A stretch of 64,000 nucleotides of DNA from DASWTL01 sp035575925 (GCA_035575925.1 DATLXK010000067.1:1-64000), one strand, 5' to 3'; positions 16,962 to 26,520 are shown, counted from the stretch's first letter. Translations and numbers: made by a program. The notes: generated from the letters alone by a model not told the origin.

Positions 16962-18434
16962 CTAATATGCTTTTGCAAACAACACTCGTTGGGATGAAGG
17001 ATTTCCGGTAAGAATGCAGGAGCCTGCTTCCTGCTTAATATTTAAAGGAATACACCGGATGGTTGCTTTGGTTTCGTCCTTAATCCTTTTTTCGGTTTCA
17101 GGTGTTCCATCCCAGTGTGCCGATACAAATCCACCCTTTTCATCTAAAACCTTTTTAAGTTCGTCATATGAGTCCACTTCCGTAGTCATTTCCCCTCTGA
17201 AGTCAAGTGCTTTTTTATAAATATTATCCTGTATTTCATTAAGAAGATTTTCAATATAAACATCTAACCCTTCCAATGAAACGGTAGTCTTTTCTTTAGT
17301 GTCTCGTCGTGCAATTTCTGCTGTATTACTTTGCAGATCACGGGCACCCATTGCAATGCGTATGGGTACGCCTTTCAATTCATATTCTGCAAATTTAAAA
17401 CCAGGGCGCTGTGTATCCCGATTGTCATATTTTACTGAAATATTCTTAGCCTTGAGTTTCGCACTAAGCCCATTAACGATTTCTGATATCTGGTTTAACT
17501 CATCATCAGTTTTATAGATTGGAATTATCACCACCTGTATGGGGGCGAGCATTGGAGGAAGAACCAAACCCGAATCATCTGAATGGGCCATGATCAAAGC
17601 ACCCATTAAGCGAGTGGAAACTCCCCAGGAACTTGCCCAAACATGTTCGATCTTACCTTCTTTATTAGTAAATTTAACATCAAATGCCTTAGCGAAATTT
17701 TGTCCCAGAAAATGTGAAGTTCCTGCTTGTAAGGCTTTGCCATCTTGCATAAGGGCTTCAATACAATAGGTATCAAGGGCACCTGCAAATCGCTCGGTGG
17801 CTGTTTTACGTCCTTTTATCACCGGAACCGCCATCCAGTTCTCAGCAAAATCAGCATACACATCCAGCATTCGCTCTGTTTCTTCTACCGCTTCTGCAGC
17901 AGTAGCATGGGCAGTATGGCCTTCCTGCCATAAAAATTCTGCAGTACGTAAGAATAGCCTGGTGCGCATTTCCCATCTCACCACATTTGCCCACTGGTTG
18001 ACTAATATCGGTAGATCCCGGTAGGATTGGATCCAGCCCCGATAGGTGTTCCAGATGATAGTTTCTGATGTTGGTCTGACTATAAGTTCTTCTTCCAGTT
18101 TTGCATCTTCATCCACAACAATATTACCGTTTCCATCGTTCTTTAAACGATAATGGGTAACTACAGCACATTCCGTTGCAAAACCCTCTACATGAGAGGC
18201 TTCTTTAGTAAAAAATGACTTGGGTATGAGTAATGGAAAATAAGCATTGGAATGACCGGTATCTTTAAACATTTTATCAAGGGCGGCCTGCATTTTTTCC
18301 CAAATGGAGTATCCATAGGGTTTTATAACCATACATCCCCGCACTGCGGAGTGTTCTGCAAGATCTGCTTTGGTAACAAGTTCATTATACCACTGTGAAT
18401 AATCTTCCTTTCTGCTTGTTAAACCCTTGCTCAT
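16962..18434 (-). CDS. proS: Prolyl-tRNA synthetase (archaeal/eukaryotic type)
   Basis: A 490-residue class II synthetase of the shorter archaeal/eukaryote-like ProS group, which lacks the bacterial editing insertion. Motif 2 and 3 regions are visible (VVRWEMRTRLFLRTAEFLWQ and SSWGVSTRLMGALIMAHSDD), followed by the anticodon-binding domain (VVIIPIYKTDDELNQI onward). The C-terminal zinc-binding-like extension ends with a conserved Tyr (VLFAKAY). This type is usual in Bacteroidota. A -7-like box lies about 55 bp upstream. Full length; no frameshift. Confidence 0.97.
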   Translation of the reverse strand: MSKGLTSRKEDYSQWYNELVTKADLAEHSAVRGCMVIKPYGYSIWEKMQAALDKMFKDTGHSNAYFPLLIPKSFFTKEASHVEGFATECAVVTHYRLKNDGNGNIVVDEDAKLEEELIVRPTSETIIWNTYRGWIQSYRDLPILVNQWANVVRWEMRTRLFLRTAEFLWQEGHTAHATAAEAVEETERMLDVYADFAENWMAVPVIKGRKTATERFAGALDTYCIEALMQDGKALQAGTSHFLGQNFAKAFDVKFTNKEGKIEHVWASSWGVSTRLMGALIMAHSDDSGLVLPPMLAPIQVVIIPIYKTDDELNQISEIVNGLSAKLKAKNISVKYDNRDTQRPGFKFAEYELKGVPIRIAMGARDLQSNTAEIARRDTKEKTTVSLEGLDVYIENLLNEIQDNIYKKALDFRGEMTTEVDSYDELKKVLDEKGGFVSAHWDGTPETEKRIKDETKATIRCIPLNIKQEAGSCILTGNPSSQRVLFAKAY

Positions 18435-18486
18435 AGTTTATTTAAAAAATAATAGTGTATATTTAACATACTGTTAAAATAGCATA

Positions 18487-18494
18487 CAAAGTTA
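18487..18494 (-). promoter_or_regulatory. Putative -7 box of the proS promoter
   Basis: TAACTTTG on the minus strand fits the Bacteroidota -7 consensus TAnnTTTG and lies about 53 bp upstream of the proS ATG. No clean TTTG -33 box is seen at the right spacing, so this is tentative. Confidence 0.4.
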
Positions 18495-18582
18495 TAAAAG
18501 TACCCGACGAAATATAATTAAGATGCAACCATTTTATCAATCTATTCGTCTATAAATGATAACATAACCCATACTAAATATC

Positions 18583-19539
18583 ATGATAAATAAATTACTC
18601 ACACCATTCGCAGCAGCTTCGCTGTTAATGTTTGTAGCTTGCTCAACAAGCAAGTTGGCTCAAACCGATAATAATGATGACGTTTACTATTCAGTTGCCC
18701 AGGCAAAAGAAGCAGAAGTGGTTACTGTTGTGCAGCAGGAAAAGAAATACGTAACAGAAAGTGAAATTTATGCCGATGAAGAGTCGGGTGCCAGGTATTA
18801 TGATGACTATTCAGTAAGGATTAACCGTTTTTACCGGTATACTCCCTGGAGAAATTATTATGACACTTATTCATATAATGATCCGTATTATTCATACAAT
18901 CCATACACGTATAACCGCTTTAACAACCGGGACTTGAGAATGAACGTGTATATAGGCCATGGATATGGTTACGTTTACAGACCGTATGATATTTATTCGG
19001 GATATTATGCCCCCCGTTACAATAATAATTATTGGGGACTACAATCATACTATAATACTTCTCCTTATTACGGTAATAATTATGGCAGCGGGAGTTATTA
19101 TGGAGGTATGGGACGTGATGTACAATCGTCTCCGGATTACCGTCCCCGTCCGGTAAGAGGATTTGACAATATTCCAAATGGTCAGGGTACAACAACCAAT
19201 CCGGGCACTGCAGGAAGAGATGCTTCAGGAACTTTAACAACTCCCAGAAGCCGCGCACAACGTTATGGCGATGACAACAGCGTAACAGCTCCATCATCCG
19301 GCACCAGCAACCGGCCGGCAGAAAAATCATCCAGACCAACACGTACTGATGAGCCAAGACCGGCACGCACAAGTTCAATGCCAACTGAGCGGACTGATCA
19401 ATCTCGAGGGAACACCGAATCCCGGCCTACTCGGGCAGAAACCTATACCCCACCCCCGTCAAATTCGGGATCTTCTTCATCATCAGGACGTGATAATGAC
19501 GGATCATCATCACCAGCAAGACCTAACCGGGGAAATTAA
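18583..19539 (+). CDS. Tyr/Asn-rich lipoprotein of unknown function
   Basis: A 318-residue predicted lipoprotein: MINKLLTPFAAASLLMFVAC with the lipobox cysteine at residue 20. After a charged segment (25-75) comes a low-complexity stretch rich in Tyr, Asn and Arg (about 75-190), with repeats such as YNDPYYSYNPYTYN. The last 110 residues are disordered and rich in Ser, Thr, Pro and Arg. Such composition is typical of exposed or surface-associated proteins in this phylum that are sometimes annotated as vitellogenin-like; no enzymatic domain is visible. It ends 9 bp before the OMP gene, so the two are probably one transcript. Surface location at the outer membrane is inference. Confidence 0.85.
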   Translation: MINKLLTPFAAASLLMFVACSTSKLAQTDNNDDVYYSVAQAKEAEVVTVVQQEKKYVTESEIYADEESGARYYDDYSVRINRFYRYTPWRNYYDTYSYNDPYYSYNPYTYNRFNNRDLRMNVYIGHGYGYVYRPYDIYSGYYAPRYNNNYWGLQSYYNTSPYYGNNYGSGSYYGGMGRDVQSSPDYRPRPVRGFDNIPNGQGTTTNPGTAGRDASGTLTTPRSRAQRYGDDNSVTAPSSGTSNRPAEKSSRPTRTDEPRPARTSSMPTERTDQSRGNTESRPTRAETYTPPPSNSGSSSSSGRDNDGSSSPARPNRGN

Positions 19540-19548
19540 AAACGATAA

Positions 19549-21030
19549 ATGAAATTCAAAATATTACTATCTATAGCAGCCATAGTGGCTGCTACAGGAA
19601 ATTTACATGCCCAGTATGCCGCAGATGCTTTACGCTTTTCTCAAACAACTTATGGCAGTACAGCTAGATTTAAAGCACTTTCAGGTACTCAAATAGGTGT
19701 TGGCGGCGATCTTAGTTCATTGGGGGGAAATCCGGCGGGTATAGGATTGTTTACTCGCTCAGAATTAAGTATTACTCCGGGGTTTAATAGCTTCAATACA
19801 AATTCGGTTTACCTTAATGGAACTAATACATCCTCCAAAGATAATCTTAACCTGGCCCATGCAGGTGTAGTTTGGCATCGCCCTACGTACAAAAAAGCGG
19901 GTTCTGATCTTAATAGTGGCTTTATAAGCAGCAACTTCGGAATTGGATACAACCGTACCAATGATTTGGGGAATAGCATCCTATTCTCAGGTATTAATCC
20001 GGCCAGTTCCATCGGTGATAGTTTTGCCGGTTTGGCAAATGATTTTACCAATCCTACAAATCTTCCTGATGGCTCATTGGAGAGTATGGCGTATGAAGAT
20101 TACTTGCTTGATTATGATAAGAAATTTATTCCAGTAACTCGGTTTAATAATAACCAATCCAGATCAGACATCCGAACAGGCTCTCAATCAGAATTAAATT
20201 TTGTTTTCGGTATCAATCAAAGTAACAAATTTTATATAGGTGCAAGTATAAACTTAACCAGTTTGAATTATATGTCTGGTGTAGAATATAAAGAACTTGG
20301 AATAGCTGATATAAAATTTAACAATACATTTAAAGCGTATAATTACGATCTGGCTTACCGTCAGGATCAAACCACAAAGGGAAGCGGGTTTAATGGAAAG
20401 TTAGGTATGATATTCCGTCCGGTTGAAATGGTAAGAATAGGTGTAACTTTTGAAACGCCAACGTATTATAGTATTGAGGATAGTTATTCAGAAGTTCTGA
20501 ATACCAAATATTCCCCTAATCTACCTACTCCTCCTCTTGGAAATTCTCCGTCTGTTTACGATTTTAATTACCAATTACGTACGCCATCAAAACTAAGCGG
20601 GGGAGCCAGTTATTTCTTTGGAAACCAAGGTTTTATCAGTGCTGATATTGACTATGTTGATTATACTAAAATAAATTTTTCATCCAGTGACAATGGTGAT
20701 GCTACAACTATATCCTCAAATAACAGGGAAGTATTTAATAATTATAAAAGTGCTATAAATTATCGCCTTGGAGCTGAATACAAAATAGATCGTGTAATGT
20801 TAAGGGCAGGGTATGCTATACAGGGCAGTCCTTACCAGGATGTGAACTATGATTTAAGCACTTATAGTGGAGGTTTGGGATACCGTTTTGACAGGATGTA
20901 TGTAGACCTCAGCTATCAAAACGTTAGCTACAATACAAATATGAGGCCTTATCCGGATAATACCGGACCAACGGCTATGGTGGATAACTCGAGAAGCAAT
21001 GTATTCTTTACTATAGGAACACGGTTTTAA
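19549..21030 (+). CDS. Outer-membrane transport protein (OmpP1/FadL-like, hemin-receptor type)
   Basis: A 493-residue beta-barrel candidate with signal peptide MKFKILLSIAAIVAATGNLHA. The N-terminal plug-like segment ALRFSQTTYGSTARFKALSG and SSLGGNPAGIGLFTRSELSI match the OMPP1/FadL/TodX-like family, often called hemin receptors in Bacteroidota. Alternating beta strands continue to the C-terminus, which ends FFTIGTRF with the terminal Phe typical of outer-membrane barrels. Likely passive uptake of hydrophobic compounds; the substrate is unknown. Co-transcribed with the preceding lipoprotein gene and followed by a strong hairpin terminator. Confidence 0.88.
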   Translation: MKFKILLSIAAIVAATGNLHAQYAADALRFSQTTYGSTARFKALSGTQIGVGGDLSSLGGNPAGIGLFTRSELSITPGFNSFNTNSVYLNGTNTSSKDNLNLAHAGVVWHRPTYKKAGSDLNSGFISSNFGIGYNRTNDLGNSILFSGINPASSIGDSFAGLANDFTNPTNLPDGSLESMAYEDYLLDYDKKFIPVTRFNNNQSRSDIRTGSQSELNFVFGINQSNKFYIGASINLTSLNYMSGVEYKELGIADIKFNNTFKAYNYDLAYRQDQTTKGSGFNGKLGMIFRPVEMVRIGVTFETPTYYSIEDSYSEVLNTKYSPNLPTPPLGNSPSVYDFNYQLRTPSKLSGGASYFFGNQGFISADIDYVDYTKINFSSSDNGDATTISSNNREVFNNYKSAINYRLGAEYKIDRVMLRAGYAIQGSPYQDVNYDLSTYSGGLGYRFDRMYVDLSYQNVSYNTNMRPYPDNTGPTAMVDNSRSNVFFTIGTRF

Positions 21031-21087
21031 AGGCAAGATTGTTACAAGTCAGCTTGCAGGTTCCTTACGTGAAGTCGTAAAGATTAA

Positions 21088-21125
21088 AACCCCGTCATAC
21101 TTTAAGATTTTGGTATGACGGGGTT
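21088..21125. terminator. Bidirectional terminator hairpin
   Basis: A perfect 13-bp stem (AACCCCGTCATAC with GTATGACGGGGTT) around a 12-nt loop lies between the convergent OMP and dps genes and is flanked by A-rich DNA on its left. It can stop transcription from both sides. A partial second copy of GTATGACGGG follows at 21128. Confidence 0.85.
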
Positions 21126-21145
21126 AATGTATGACGGGTTTATTA

Positions 21146-21625
21146 CTAATTTTTTCCTAAGAAAGCCCTGAACATCCAGTTGTTCTTTTCCTGAAACTGG
21201 ATAAATTTGTTAATCATGTCATTGGTGCCGTCATCGCCGGCCTCAGACGTGGTTTCCATGATCTCTCTTTCGATTTCTATAAGCGTAGTGAAATCATCCA
21301 TTATGGCATCGACCATCGCCGTATCGGCCAGTTTAATAGTATTTGTTTCTTTAATTCTTGAGTGTTTTAAATAATCGCTAAATGTGCTGTGGGGAGCTTT
21401 GCCAAGTGTAAGTATCCGCTCCGCAAGTTCATCAATTGATAATACAGCGTTATCATACAGCTCTTCAAATTTTACATGAAGCGCAAAGAAGTGTGATCCC
21501 TTAACGTTCCAATGACACCCTCTGAGTTTTTGATAATGAATATGATAATTTGCCAGCAAATCATTCAGCTGATCTACAATAGGTTTAACCTGTTTTTCTT
21601 CTAGTCCTATTTCGTTTGCATTCAT
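21146..21625 (-). CDS. dps: Dps-family DNA-protection ferritin
   Basis: A 159-residue Dps/ferritin-like protein that oxidises and stores iron and shields DNA in starved or stressed cells. The four-helix pattern shows the inter-subunit ferroxidase signature HWNVKGSHFFALHVKFEELYD with histidine, aspartate and glutamate ligands, and IDELAERILTLG. I use the ATG at 21625 rather than an upstream TTG. It follows nfeD by 45 bp on the same strand. Full length. Confidence 0.95.
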   Translation of the reverse strand: MNANEIGLEEKQVKPIVDQLNDLLANYHIHYQKLRGCHWNVKGSHFFALHVKFEELYDNAVLSIDELAERILTLGKAPHSTFSDYLKHSRIKETNTIKLADTAMVDAIMDDFTTLIEIEREIMETTSEAGDDGTNDMINKFIQFQEKNNWMFRAFLGKN

Positions 21626-21670
21626 TGTTGAGTTTTTATTGGTAACCGCCAAAAAACCTCTTTGTTTCTA

Positions 21671-23017
21671 TCATGTTTTTTTCCGGACGAAAAGATTGTA
21701 ATTTTCCTGCTTTTCAATAAAAATCCTACTCCCTTTTTCAATATATCCATCCATAGCCACCGCATCATAATATTTTCCTTCAATCTCTACTTTCCCTGAT
21801 GGGCGTAAGTCAGTATATGCAATTCCGATTTTTGCCTCCAATTCCGGATTAGATCTGGAAACCGAATAACCCATTTGTGAGCGTTGCTCATCCTGCAGTA
21901 CAAGACGCTGGAAAACACTGGTTTTCAATATAGCCCGTCCGAATATCACACATAATACTATAGAAGCTATAATGGAGCCAACTACTAAAAGGAATGCGCC
22001 TGAAAGCCTTTCAGAACCCGTAACCGTGAAATCAAAAAAGTTGTTCATAACCAGACTTAATGTTAATGCTGAAATAATAAATATCAATCCTAATATACCC
22101 ACTACGCCAAACCCGGGGATGACAAAGATCTCAAGTGCTATCAATAGAACCCCAATAATAAACAGTGCTATTTCCCAATTAGCTGCTAATCCTTCAAGGT
22201 ATAGCGGAGCGAAAAACAATAACGCAGCTACTACAGCTACAAGCAATGCAAATCCAATTCCGGGACTTTGCATTTCAAAATATATGCCTCCGATGATCAG
22301 CAAAATTAGTAAACCGCTGATTGCGGGACTGATAAGAAGGGAGATCATCCTGTCGGCCCAGGATACCTGGTGGTTAGTTACAATATAATCAATGTAGCCT
22401 TCTGCTTTTAACACATCATCAATATTATCAGCCATCCCTGCACAATAACCTGTTTTAATGGCCTCTAATGTAGTTAATGTTAATACTTTGCCTTTTGGCT
22501 TCAGGCTGTCAATATTAACATCCGGATCAACAAATGCTTCGGCAATTCGCGGATCGCGACCTTTAGTTTCAGCAGTTGTTCTCATTAAACCCCGCATATA
22601 CGACTGATATTTTTCGGGCATGATCTCCCCCTTTGGATTTACTACACTTGCCGCACCTATACTTGCACCCTTCCGCATATAGATCTTATCGCAGGCTATT
22701 GCAATAAGCGCCCCGGCAGAAGCAGCATTATTGTCTATAAATACAATGGTTTTTATCTTCGTTCCAAGTAAGGCCGTCCGTATGGAATCTGCATAATCCA
22801 CCATGCCCCCAAACGTGTTCATCTTTAACAATATCACCTGTGCCTTTCCAGCTTCTGCATTGGCTAGGGCCTTTTTTGTAGTTCTCCAAGCAGAAGGACC
22901 AATTTCTTCTTTCAGGCTAAAAGTATATACCGTTTTTTTATTCTGTGCATATAATACATTAGCTACCAAACTAATAATAACGAAAAGAAAAACTGCGCTT
23001 CTGCGTTGCAAAATCAT
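21671..23017 (-). CDS. NfeD-family membrane serine protease
   Basis: A 448-residue long-form NfeD protein: signal peptide (ends ANVLYAQ), then a ClpP/SppA-like serine protease domain. The nucleophile serine is in NNAASAGALIAIACDKIYM and the probable lysine in the EKYQSYMRGLMR segment. Four to five transmembrane helices follow (about 235-360), and then the C-terminal OB-fold NfeD domain (GIAYTDLRPSGKVEIEGKYYDAV). Long NfeD proteins cleave stomatin-like membrane proteins; no stomatin gene is adjacent. The ATG at 23017 is preferred over an upstream TTG. Divergent from the DUF4905 gene, with 20 bp between the starts. Confidence 0.92.
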   Translation of the reverse strand: MILQRRSAVFLFVIISLVANVLYAQNKKTVYTFSLKEEIGPSAWRTTKKALANAEAGKAQVILLKMNTFGGMVDYADSIRTALLGTKIKTIVFIDNNAASAGALIAIACDKIYMRKGASIGAASVVNPKGEIMPEKYQSYMRGLMRTTAETKGRDPRIAEAFVDPDVNIDSLKPKGKVLTLTTLEAIKTGYCAGMADNIDDVLKAEGYIDYIVTNHQVSWADRMISLLISPAISGLLILLIIGGIYFEMQSPGIGFALLVAVVAALLFFAPLYLEGLAANWEIALFIIGVLLIALEIFVIPGFGVVGILGLIFIISALTLSLVMNNFFDFTVTGSERLSGAFLLVVGSIIASIVLCVIFGRAILKTSVFQRLVLQDEQRSQMGYSVSRSNPELEAKIGIAYTDLRPSGKVEIEGKYYDAVAMDGYIEKGSRIFIEKQENYNLFVRKKT

Positions 23018-23037
23018 AATTAGTATTTTTACTTCCA

Positions 23038-23799
23038 ATGAATGAAACTAAAGGTACACTAAAACCAACGCTTTCTGAAAATGTACATGGGCTTATATGG
23101 AAAATAGTATTGAACGAGAAAAATTATTTATTAGGCGCAGAGAGTCGTGATGCGGAGAATAAGCAGGTTTATTTTTCGGTTTTTAACTATTCCAATGGTC
23201 AGAAATATTTTATAAACAAGCCGTTATATGAGCGGTGGAACCTGAATATGGTTCATTTATCCGAAAGTTCTCTGCTTATTAAAGTATATCCGGATGAAGG
23301 CAAACCTGTAAATAAAGGAATTATTGCCTTGGATTGTAAAACAGGAGATGTTAAATGGGAGAAGCATAATATTGCTTTTCATAACGTATGGGAAGAAGGC
23401 CTGGAAGTGTATAATCCTGATCTTCTACCAAAAAGGTTATTGCTTTTAGAAATAGAAACCGGAGATGAGATACATAATAATGACCGCTCTCCTTTAAATT
23501 CTTCCATAATTTTTCCAGATCAACATGATCAAAACATTATTCCTGAATGGTTAATTCATTCTGAAATTGTGGGAAGCGTTTTTTATGTTAAAATAAATGA
23601 AAGGAACTTTCTTTCGTTTCATGAAAACTATCCAAACGGGCTTCAACTCAGATTAGTTGTTTATGAAGGTGTTGAGATACTTCTGGACGATATTTTATTG
23701 GAAGGCATACAAAAATTGCAACCTGAAACGTTCTTTATTGTGCAAAACCACTTGTTTTGCATGAAGGGGAACAATAAAATTATATCATATTTAGTATAA
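23038..23799 (+). CDS. DUF4905 family protein
   Basis: A 253-residue protein specific to Bacteroidota. The N-terminal VHGLIWKIVLNEKNYLLGAE, YSNGQKYFINKPLYERWNLN and the conserved HNVWEEGLEVYNPDLLP fit DUF4905 as I know it. The repeated strand patterns suggest a beta-propeller-like or sheet-rich fold. No signal peptide or catalytic motif. The start codon lies 20 bp from the nfeD start on the opposite strand. Next gene downstream (LysM) begins 24 bp after the stop, so co-transcription is likely. Function unknown. Confidence 0.8.
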   Translation: MNETKGTLKPTLSENVHGLIWKIVLNEKNYLLGAESRDAENKQVYFSVFNYSNGQKYFINKPLYERWNLNMVHLSESSLLIKVYPDEGKPVNKGIIALDCKTGDVKWEKHNIAFHNVWEEGLEVYNPDLLPKRLLLLEIETGDEIHNNDRSPLNSSIIFPDQHDQNIIPEWLIHSEIVGSVFYVKINERNFLSFHENYPNGLQLRLVVYEGVEILLDDILLEGIQKLQPETFFIVQNHLFCMKGNNKIISYLV

Positions 23800-23822
23800 T
23801 TGCAGCTTTAAAAGGGGGTTAT

Positions 23823-24719
23823 ATGCATATTCGGGCTATTTTAACTTTGTTTTACATATCGTGTTCAACATCTTTATTTGCAGGCGTTTTGCCTGATTCT
23901 ATAGGTGTTGAAAATCTAAACGGAAAAAAAATCATCATTCATAAAATTGATCCCAGGGATACTTATTATTCTATCAGCAGGCGGTATAGGGTAAATCCGG
24001 GAACTATTATGGAGTTTAATATTAATAAGGCCTTACATCCCGGCGAGCAGGTTAAAGTTCCAACTACATTGGAATTTATTCAATCCCAGAAAGTAACAGT
24101 TACAACTGCCAGGCCTGCAACATATTCCCAGCTCGCCCCTGTAAAAACGCAAACTATTATTGACTATAAAGTAGGGCCGAAAGAAACGTTATTTTCCATT
24201 TCGCAACGTTTTAACACCTCTGTTGATGATATAAAAATGCTTAATAGATTAACTTCTGATGCCCTGGTTGTCGGCAGAATCATTAAAGTGCGTCAAGGCT
24301 CTCCTCCTCCGGCTGCGCCACCTGTTCAACCCGTGGTTGCACTGGTTATACCTCAGGTACCTGATACCAGCTCTATAGATTCATCCGCAAATAATACGAA
24401 TCGTTCAAAAAACCCCGCTACAAAATATGGCCTGCGTGAAATTACAGAAAAGGGTGTAGCTGCGTCCATTATTGATGCCGGATTAGATAACACCAGAATG
24501 CTTGCTCTACACCGTACAGCACCGGTAGGCACAATTATTAAGATCACCAATCCGATGACCGGCAAAACGACATTTGCTAAGGTAGTAGGAAAAATTACTG
24601 ACAATGACGCTTCCAGAGATGCTATCGTTCTAGTAAACAAAGCTACAGCTGATCTTATCGGCGCGTTAGATCGACGTTTCCAGGTTACATTAGTATACGG
24701 ACTGCCCAATGAACAGTAA
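23823..24719 (+). CDS. Exported LysM / RlpA-like (DPBB) cell-wall protein
   Basis: A 298-residue exported protein: signal peptide (ends SLFAG), then two LysM peptidoglycan-binding domains at about 38-82 (DTYYSISRRYRVNPGTIMEF) and 115-160 (ETLFSISQRFNTSVDDIKML). A Pro/Ser-rich linker follows, then a C-terminal double-psi beta-barrel like RlpA (LALHRTAPVGTIIKITNP, VLVNKATADLIGALDRRF). It likely binds or trims peptidoglycan during envelope maintenance; the catalytic residues of RlpA-type transglycosylases are not obvious. It overlaps the next gene by 11 bp, so the two are translated from one message. Confidence 0.9.
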   Translation: MHIRAILTLFYISCSTSLFAGVLPDSIGVENLNGKKIIIHKIDPRDTYYSISRRYRVNPGTIMEFNINKALHPGEQVKVPTTLEFIQSQKVTVTTARPATYSQLAPVKTQTIIDYKVGPKETLFSISQRFNTSVDDIKMLNRLTSDALVVGRIIKVRQGSPPPAAPPVQPVVALVIPQVPDTSSIDSSANNTNRSKNPATKYGLREITEKGVAASIIDAGLDNTRMLALHRTAPVGTIIKITNPMTGKTTFAKVVGKITDNDASRDAIVLVNKATADLIGALDRRFQVTLVYGLPNEQ

Positions 24720-25338
24720 ACCGTATGTTCTGGGTATAGCAGGAAGCAGTGGTTCTGGGAAAACCTTTTTTTTAAATTGTTTTTTAAAGCATTTCAATGA
24801 AGACGAAATATGTCTGGTATCCCAGGATGATTATTATATCCCGGTAGGTAAGCTGTCTGACGAAGATAATAAGCTGTATAATTTTGATCTTCCGTCTACT
24901 ATTGATAATGATCAGTTTTTAAAAGATATTAATAATTTATTATCCGGCCAAACGGTATATAAAAAAGAATATCTCTTTAATAATCCCACTGCTGAACCCC
25001 AAATACTGGAGATTAAACCGGCGCCTGTGATTATTGTGGAAGGTCTTTTCATTTTACATTTCGAGCAAATTTCAGGTTTGCTGGATTATACGATCTTTAT
25101 TAATACCGATGAAGAAGTAGCACTACAAAGGCGGTTAAAAAGAGATCTTCATGAGCGTGGATACCCCGAAGATTCTATTCGCTACAAATGGATTAATCAT
25201 GTGGTACCAGCTTATAAAGAATTTCTGCTGCCATACAAAGATAAATGTGATAAGGAAATAACTAACAACACCCAGGTGGAGGAAGATATTATCAGCATAT
25301 CAGAAGAAATATCAAAAGAGCTCAGGCTAAAATTATAG
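24709..25338 (+). CDS. Uridine kinase-like P-loop kinase
   Basis: A 209-residue P-loop NTPase with Walker A GIAGSSGSGKT near the N-terminus, SQDDYYIP (the substrate-binding DDYY block of uridine/phosphoribulokinase proteins), a central FDLPSTIDNDQF, and the lid region RRLKRDLHERGY. This is the Udk-type uridine/cytidine kinase family, which phosphorylates nucleosides to monophosphates; related kinases use pantothenate or other substrates. Overlaps the upstream LysM gene by 11 bp and converges with scoB (6-bp overlap of the ends). Confidence 0.88.
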   Translation: MNSKPYVLGIAGSSGSGKTFFLNCFLKHFNEDEICLVSQDDYYIPVGKLSDEDNKLYNFDLPSTIDNDQFLKDINNLLSGQTVYKKEYLFNNPTAEPQILEIKPAPVIIVEGLFILHFEQISGLLDYTIFINTDEEVALQRRLKRDLHERGYPEDSIRYKWINHVVPAYKEFLLPYKDKCDKEITNNTQVEEDIISISEEISKELRLKL

Positions 25339-25989
25339 AATCATTTCAGAAATTTCCCCTTCAATAATTAATTTTCCAGAGGTAGCCGATTTTATCTGAT
25401 CTACAGATACACCGGGGGCGCGTTCAAGTAACCTGAAACCTCCTTCTAGCAATACGTCAAATACGCCCAGCTCGGTAACTATTTTTTTCACACAGCTTAT
25501 GCCTGTTAATGGCAGCGTACAATGCGGTAATAGTTTACTTTCGCCGGCTTTATTTACGTGCTGCATAGCAACAATTATATTTTTAGCCGAAGCAACCAGA
25601 TCCATTGCACCTCCCATTCCTTTAACCATCTTGCCCGGGATCTTCCAATTAGCAATATCTCCTCGCTCGGATACTTCCATTGCACCTAATATAGTGAGGT
25701 CTACTTTTTGGGAACGGATCATACCAAAGCTAGTTGCAGAATCGAAAATCGCTGAACCAGGTAATGTGGTGATGGTTTGCTTACCGGCATTAATGAGATC
25801 AGGATCTTCATCACCCTCATAGGGGAACGGGCCCATTCCTAATAATCCGTTTTCAGATTGCAGTACCACGTTAAATCCCTCGGGAATATAATTTGCAACC
25901 AGCGTGGGAATGCCGATACCAAGATTAACATATGAACCATCTTTTATTTCTTTAGCAATGCGTTTTGCTATTCCGTTTTTATCAAGCAT
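25333..25989 (-). CDS. scoB: 3-oxoacid CoA-transferase subunit B
   Basis: A 218-residue beta subunit of succinyl-CoA:3-ketoacid (acetoacetate) CoA-transferase. Opening residues IAKRIAKEIKDGSYVNLGIG and the active-site glutamate E46 in LQSENGLLGMGPFP are present, together with GGAMDLVASAKNIIVAMQH. The partner subunit gene scoA is normally next to it but here lies 4.5 kb upstream, with two carbohydrate genes on the other strand between them. The two subunits must be made from separate transcripts unless a very long one exists. The enzyme is used in ketone-body and leucine breakdown. Confidence 0.94.
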   Translation of the reverse strand: MLDKNGIAKRIAKEIKDGSYVNLGIGIPTLVANYIPEGFNVVLQSENGLLGMGPFPYEGDEDPDLINAGKQTITTLPGSAIFDSATSFGMIRSQKVDLTILGAMEVSERGDIANWKIPGKMVKGMGGAMDLVASAKNIIVAMQHVNKAGESKLLPHCTLPLTGISCVKKIVTELGVFDVLLEGGFRLLERAPGVSVDQIKSATSGKLIIEGEISEMIL

Positions 25990-26520
25990 TGATTCTTATT
26001 AAGTTTCGTAACGTCATGCGAAGCCGAAGTGCAACAACTTCGGAAGTCTTATATATAATACTTACAAGTTTCTATCAGACACAAGTTAAGGGTAAAAACC
26101 ACAGATTAGCAAAATGAATATTAAACTTACGAAGTTTTTAAAACTTCGTAAGTTTAATACTTAGTATTTTCTGTAAAAATCCGCGATAGCCAGGTTCCTT
26201 CTGATCACGTTTCATACTACCACTCCGGCTTACTGCCTGTACAAGCCTGTAAGTGGTGAAGCCCGAGTCGGGCAGCAGCGTGCAGCGTTATAGAATTGTG
26301 AAAAGCGTAATCCTTTATTTGCGAGATAATCCAGATTAGGCGTTGATCTCACCTGTTCGTATAAATTTAGCTCAGTTAAAGCAATTTAAATGACTATTTT
26401 ATCAACTTTCAAGAGCGGTTATAAATAAGCACATTTACCATGTATATCTGATCGAATCATCATGGCCATGTGTTCGTTCGCGGTTTTATCTTGCAGCTTC
26501 ATAATTGTATCCTAAAGTAT
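25990..26520. other. 531-bp gap between scoB and the GH2 gene
   Basis: Holds the scoB upstream region, the sequence AACTTCGGAAGTCT at 26036-26049 (repeated at 30422), the perfect palindrome at 26119-26159, and about 300 bp of ordinary AT-rich DNA leading to the GH2 start. No reading frame of note and no clear promoter box was found. Confidence 0.6.
26119..26159. repeat. Perfect 41-bp palindrome
   Basis: Two arms of 20 bases (TATTAAACTTACGAAGTTTT and its exact complement) around one central base. It could act as a terminator or protein site, or be the end of a mobile element. A degenerate relative occurs at 30391-30436 on the other side of the interposed gene pair. Confidence 0.9.
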
